Source: Paracoccaceae bacterium (GTDB lineage Bacteria > Pseudomonadota > Alphaproteobacteria > Rhodobacterales > Rhodobacteraceae). From it: 64,000 nt of DNA. This document shows positions 61,053 through 64,000 of the stretch, piece after piece; the stretch's first letter is position 1, and each line of letters begins with the position of its first letter. The notes beneath the pieces were generated by a model. It did no database searches, was not told where the DNA came from, and worked only from the letters and a program-made list of their open reading frames with translations. The stretch spans positions 62,001 to 126,000 of the forward strand of contig JAIXZY010000075.1 in NCBI GenBank assembly GCA_027489355.1, in the 5' to 3' direction. Both the position numbers and the translations under genes were made by a program.

Positions 61053-62279
61053 GTGGCGCTTGATCTTGATTTCGTCCGTTCGCAGTTCCCGGCGTTTTCG
61101 TCGCCGGTGTTGTCCAGCCATGCGTTCTTCGAGAACGCGGGCGGGAGCTACCCTTGCGTGCAGGTGGTGGACCGCCTGACGCGGTTCTACCGGGACCGGA
61201 AAGTGCAGCCCTATGGGCCCTATCCGGGGGCGCAGGCGGGGGGCGCCGAGATGGACGAGGCGCGGACGCGGCTGGCGGCGATGATGGGCGTGCGGCGCGA
61301 GGAGGTGTCGTTCGGGCCGTCGACCAGCGCGAACACCTATGTGCTGGCGCAAGCGGTGCGGAAGTGGCTGGCCGGGACGGACGGCGCGGTCGTGGTGACG
61401 AACCAGGACCACGAGGCGAACTCGGGCGTGTGGCGGCGGCTGGCCGAGGACGGGATCGAGGTCCGGGAGTGGAAGCTTGACCCCGGGACCGGATCGCTGC
61501 GGGTGGAAGACCTGCAGGCGCTGCTGGAGGACGGCAAGGTGAAGCTGGTCTGCTTCCCGCATTGTTCCAACGTCATCGCCGAGATCAACGACGTCGCGGG
61601 GATCTGTGCGATGGCAAAGGTCGCGGGCGCGCGGACGGTGGTGGACGGGGTAAGCTACGCTCCGCACGGGTTCCCGGATGTGGCGGTGCTGGGCTGCGAT
61701 GTGTACCTGTTCTCGGCCTACAAGACCTATGGGCCGCACCAGGGAATCATGGTCCTGCGCGAGGCCTTCGGGATGGATCTGCCGGGGCAGGCGCATTTCT
61801 TCAACCACGGGGTTCTGTACAAGCGGCACACGCCGGCGGGGCCGGACCACGCGCAGATCGCGGCCTGTGCGGGGATGGCGGATTACATCGATGCTTTGGC
61901 GGACCGCCACGGGATCGCGGGCGACCCGGTGATGCGGAACAAGGGCGTGCATGACCTGATGCGGGCGCAGGAAGTGGCGGTGATCCAGCCGCTGCTGGAT
62001 TACCTGGGCCAGCGGAACGATGTGCGGCTTCTGGGGCCGCGCGACGCCGGGCGGCGGGCGCCGACGGTGGCGGTGGAACTGGACCGGGCGGCCGAGCCGG
62101 TGTCCGAGGAGCTGGGCCGCAACGGGATCGCCTGCTGGGCGGGGGATTTCTATGCGGTGCGGCCCCTGGAGGCGCTGGGCATCGACCGGGAGAAGGGTGT
62201 GCTGCGGATGAGTGCGGTGCATTACACGTCGGCCGAGGAAGTGCAGCGGCTGATCGCGGCGCTGGACCGGGTGCTGTGA
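61053..62279 (+). CDS. Class V aminotransferase / cysteine desulfurase-like protein
   Basis: The 408-residue PLP enzyme has FFENAGGSYPCVQVVDRL near the start, GPSTSANTYVLAQA, a DGVSYAPHG Asp motif and the lysine motif YLFSAYKTYGPHQGIM that forms the Schiff base. It matches the VC1184-like subgroup of the cysteine desulfurase superfamily, whose substrate is unknown. The GTG at 61053 (MALDLDFVRSQFPAF) is chosen since GGAGGAG lies six bases upstream. An ATG at 61038 sits directly before that site and has none of its own. Confidence 0.9.
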   Translation: MALDLDFVRSQFPAFSSPVLSSHAFFENAGGSYPCVQVVDRLTRFYRDRKVQPYGPYPGAQAGGAEMDEARTRLAAMMGVRREEVSFGPSTSANTYVLAQAVRKWLAGTDGAVVVTNQDHEANSGVWRRLAEDGIEVREWKLDPGTGSLRVEDLQALLEDGKVKLVCFPHCSNVIAEINDVAGICAMAKVAGARTVVDGVSYAPHGFPDVAVLGCDVYLFSAYKTYGPHQGIMVLREAFGMDLPGQAHFFNHGVLYKRHTPAGPDHAQIAACAGMADYIDALADRHGIAGDPVMRNKGVHDLMRAQEVAVIQPLLDYLGQRNDVRLLGPRDAGRRAPTVAVELDRAAEPVSEELGRNGIACWAGDFYAVRPLEALGIDREKGVLRMSAVHYTSAEEVQRLIAALDRVL

Positions 62280-62353
62280 GGTCAGTTTAGCGGAGCGCTG
62301 GCGCGCAAGCCTTTGCGTTTGTCCCTGCGCGAAGTGTGCGCAGGGACGGCGTC

Positions 62354-62400
62354 GGGGGCGCTTCGCCCCCCGAACCCCCCGAGAGTATTTGCAAAAAGAG
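62354..62400 (+). terminator. Terminator-like hairpin with an A-rich tail
   Basis: GGGGGCG (62354-62360) and CGCCCCC (62364-62370) make a tight hairpin, followed by a C run and GAGAGTATTTGCAAAAAGAG. From memory, hairpin plus 'GAGTATTT..AAAAAGA' segments occur repeatedly between genes in Rhodobacteraceae. It lies between the aminotransferase and photolyase genes. Confidence 0.55.
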
Positions 62401-62462
62401 CAAGGCCATCCTGATCCGGTCGCTGCGCTGGCCCGTATCGGGAGGAAGTGAAAGGCTGGGGA

Positions 62463-63875
62463 ATGTCCGACCGACCGTTGATCCTGTGGTTCCGCCGCGA
62501 CCTGCGGCTGGCGGACCAGCCGATGCTGGCGGCTGCGGCGGACTCGGGCCGTCCGCTGGTGCCGGTGTTCATCCTTGACCCCGAGACCGAGGCGCTGGGG
62601 GCGGCGCCGAAATGGCGGCTGGGGCTTTCGGTGGCGGCTTTTGCCAAGGAGCTGGAGGGGCTGGGCGCGCGGTTGGTGCTGCGCCGGGGGCCGGCGCTGG
62701 AGGTGTTGCGGGGGCTTGTCGCCGAGACGGGGGCGGGCGGGGTCTGGTGGTCTCGGCTCTATGATCCGTCCAGTGTTGCGCGGGATACCGGGGTCAAGGC
62801 GGCGCTGCGGGGCGCGGGGATCGAGGCGCGGAGTTTTGCGGGGCATCTGCTTCACGAACCCTGGGAGGTGGAAACCGGGACGGGCGGGTTCTACCGGGTT
62901 TTTACTCCGTACTGGAAAGCGGTGCGCGGGAGGGGCGTGGCGGCCCCGGCTCTGGCGCCGAAGGCTTTGCGGGGGATGGAGTGGTGGCCTGCCTCGGACC
63001 GGGTGGAGGATTGGCGGCTGGGCGCGGCGATGAACCGGGGGGCGGAGGTTGTTCTTCGCTACCAGGCGGTGGGCGAGGCGGCGGCGCGGGCGAAGCTGGG
63101 CGTGTTCCTGGACGGGCCGGTCGCGCGCTACGGCAAGATGCGGGATTATCCGGGGGTCGCGGGGACGTCGCGCCTGTCGGAGAACCTCACCTACGGCGAG
63201 ATCGGCATCCGCGAGGTCTGGCATGCGGGTCTGCGGGCGCGGGACGAAGGCAAGGCCGGGGCGGAGGACTTCCTGCGCGAGCTCGCCTGGCGGGAGTTCA
63301 GCTATCACCTGATGCACCACACGCCGCAGATCACCAGCGGCAACTGGCGGCCGGAATGGGACGGCTTCCCCTGGCGTGGGGACAACGAGGTGGCGGAGCG
63401 TTGGCGGCGGGGGATGACGGGGGAGCCCTTCGTCGATGCGGCGATGCGCGAGATGTATGTAACGGGGACGATGCACAACCGGGCGCGGATGATCGCGGGG
63501 AGCTACCTGACCAAGCACCTGCTGACGCACTGGAAGCTGGGGGCGGACTGGTTCGCGGACTGTCTGACCGACTGGGACCCGGCGGCGAATGCGATGGGCT
63601 GGCAATGGGTCGCAGGATCGGGGCCGGATGCGGCGCCCTATTTCCGCGTGTTCAACCCGGCCGGCCAGGCCGAGAAATTCGACGCCGATGCGCGCTATCG
63701 GCGGCGCTTCATCGCCGAGCTGTCGAAAAGTCCGGGACCCGAGGCGCTGGCCTATTTCGACGCGGTGCCGCGGTCCTGGGGCCTGACGCCCGCGCAATCC
63801 TATCCGAAGCCGGTCGTCGACCTGGCGGCGGGACGCGCAGCTGCCCTTGCGGCATATGCGGCACGAAATGCTTGA
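62463..63875 (+). CDS. phrB: Deoxyribodipyrimidine photolyase (class I type)
   Basis: The 470-residue protein has an antenna Rossmann domain (LILWFRRDLRLADQPMLAAA) and an FAD-binding helical domain with SRLSENLTYGEIG, WREFSYHLMHHTPQ, GTMHNRARMIAGSYLTKHLL and DPAANAMGWQWVAGSGPDAAPYF. It repairs cyclobutane pyrimidine dimers using blue light. The tryptophans and Asn-rich loops expected for DNA repair are present, which favours a photolyase over a cryptochrome. ATG 62463 is chosen over GTG 62448. The following gene overlaps or follows closely. Confidence 0.95.
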   Translation: MSDRPLILWFRRDLRLADQPMLAAAADSGRPLVPVFILDPETEALGAAPKWRLGLSVAAFAKELEGLGARLVLRRGPALEVLRGLVAETGAGGVWWSRLYDPSSVARDTGVKAALRGAGIEARSFAGHLLHEPWEVETGTGGFYRVFTPYWKAVRGRGVAAPALAPKALRGMEWWPASDRVEDWRLGAAMNRGAEVVLRYQAVGEAAARAKLGVFLDGPVARYGKMRDYPGVAGTSRLSENLTYGEIGIREVWHAGLRARDEGKAGAEDFLRELAWREFSYHLMHHTPQITSGNWRPEWDGFPWRGDNEVAERWRRGMTGEPFVDAAMREMYVTGTMHNRARMIAGSYLTKHLLTHWKLGADWFADCLTDWDPAANAMGWQWVAGSGPDAAPYFRVFNPAGQAEKFDADARYRRRFIAELSKSPGPEALAYFDAVPRSWGLTPAQSYPKPVVDLAAGRAAALAAYAARNA

Positions 63876-63930
63876 GCAACGCATCGCCATTGGTGAAAGT
63901 GTTGCCAACAAAGACCCTGGGGGTGGGCCG

Positions 63931-64000
63931 ATGGACGTGTTGACGACGGTGAAGGGGCAGGCGGGACTGCCGCGCTATTTCGCCACTGCTTTCGAGGTCG
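63931..64000 (+). CDS. Start of a gene, possibly a fatty-acyl-phospholipid synthase-like methyltransferase (partial)
   Basis: Only the first 23 codons are visible (MDVLTTVKGQAGLPRYFATAFEV). The pattern 'LPRYF.TAF' resembles the start of CFA-synthase-like methyltransferases that follow phrB in relatives, but this is weak. The frame could begin earlier at ATG 63868, inside the photolyase end. A G-rich stretch before 63931 could serve as a ribosome binding site. Confidence 0.35.
   Translation, partial: MDVLTTVKGQAGLPRYFATAFEV

Noticed and set aside
60900-63911. Long minus-strand frame opposite the aminotransferase and photolyase genes
   Set aside because: Antisense to two well-supported enzymes, with no recognisable domain and no ribosome binding site.

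Overview
The window reads as chromosomal DNA of a high-G+C alphaproteobacterium of the order Rhodobacterales (Rhodobacteraceae sensu lato). The evidence is a circularly permuted tmRNA gene whose tag reads ANDNRAPVALAA, an alpha-type SspB, the F1-ATPase zeta-subunit inhibitor (DUF1476), DUF2484 genes inside the division/cell-wall cluster, DUF4169 fused by overlap to fumC, and a Bmt-type homocysteine methyltransferase beside a free-standing corrinoid protein. I cannot assign a genus. There is no phage, insertion sequence, CRISPR array or rRNA operon. Almost everything is compact housekeeping DNA with many 1-4 base stop/start overlaps.

Layout. 1-5.2 kb: the 5' part of a type I polyketide synthase on the minus strand, divergent from a three-gene exopolysaccharide export module (ExeA-like ATPase, Wzz/GumC chain-length protein, CpsD-like kinase). 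5.2-6.4 kb: tRNA-Gly, an EF-hand protein and a CsbD-family protein. 6.5-11.3 kb: pyruvate carboxylase and a secreted CAP-domain/RTX protein. 11.6-15.0 kb: a UvrD-family helicase with an unusual in-frame insertion, and a small P-loop kinase. 15.1-29.4 kb: the distal half of the dcw cluster, ftsW-murG-murC-(three small membrane genes)-murB-ddl-ftsQ-ftsA-ftsZ, then lpxC, bamD and recN. 29.5-36.1 kb: a DUF3563 protein, an FAD-linked oxidase, purQ, the DctB/DctD-like two-component pair and an unknown membrane protein. 36.1-44.7 kb: RNase E with a long leader, TusA-like protein, CcdA, a membrane hydrolase coupled to a cytochrome P450, purS and purC, and the zeta inhibitor. 44.8-50.6 kb: an MprF-like protein, Bmt, a radical SAM protein, the corrinoid protein, a 52-residue membrane protein and DUF1638. 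50.6-57.4 kb (mostly minus): alcohol dehydrogenase, ribbon-helix-helix protein, a 76-residue protein, DUF4169, fumarase, a methyltransferase, SspB, a chromate transporter, DUF1194 and ssrA. 57.5-64 kb: a Kef-type antiporter, an orphan polyamine-type binding protein, a class V aminotransferase, a photolyase and the first codons of another gene.

How the genes work together. The central block builds peptidoglycan precursors and the divisome, then adds lipid A and outer-membrane protein assembly functions. Bmt and the corrinoid protein look like two modules of a methionine synthase encoded as separate proteins. SspB and ssrA are two halves of one quality-control route (tagging by tmRNA, delivery to ClpXP) and lie within 3 kb. 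DctB/DctD form a dicarboxylate-type sensor/regulator pair, but the regulator has lost the loop used to contact sigma-54.

Scattered between genes are at least three families of short perfect or near-perfect palindromes (TGTCCAC-n-GTGGACA; paired TTCGAA/TTAAG hairpins; GGTGGGCG-n-CGCCCACC), mostly just after stop codons. I found no clear unknown multi-gene system. The best leads are the sigma-54-loop-less DctD, the mosaic UvrD, the polyketide synthase next to polysaccharide export genes, the P450/membrane hydrolase pair and the small-gene chain after fumC.
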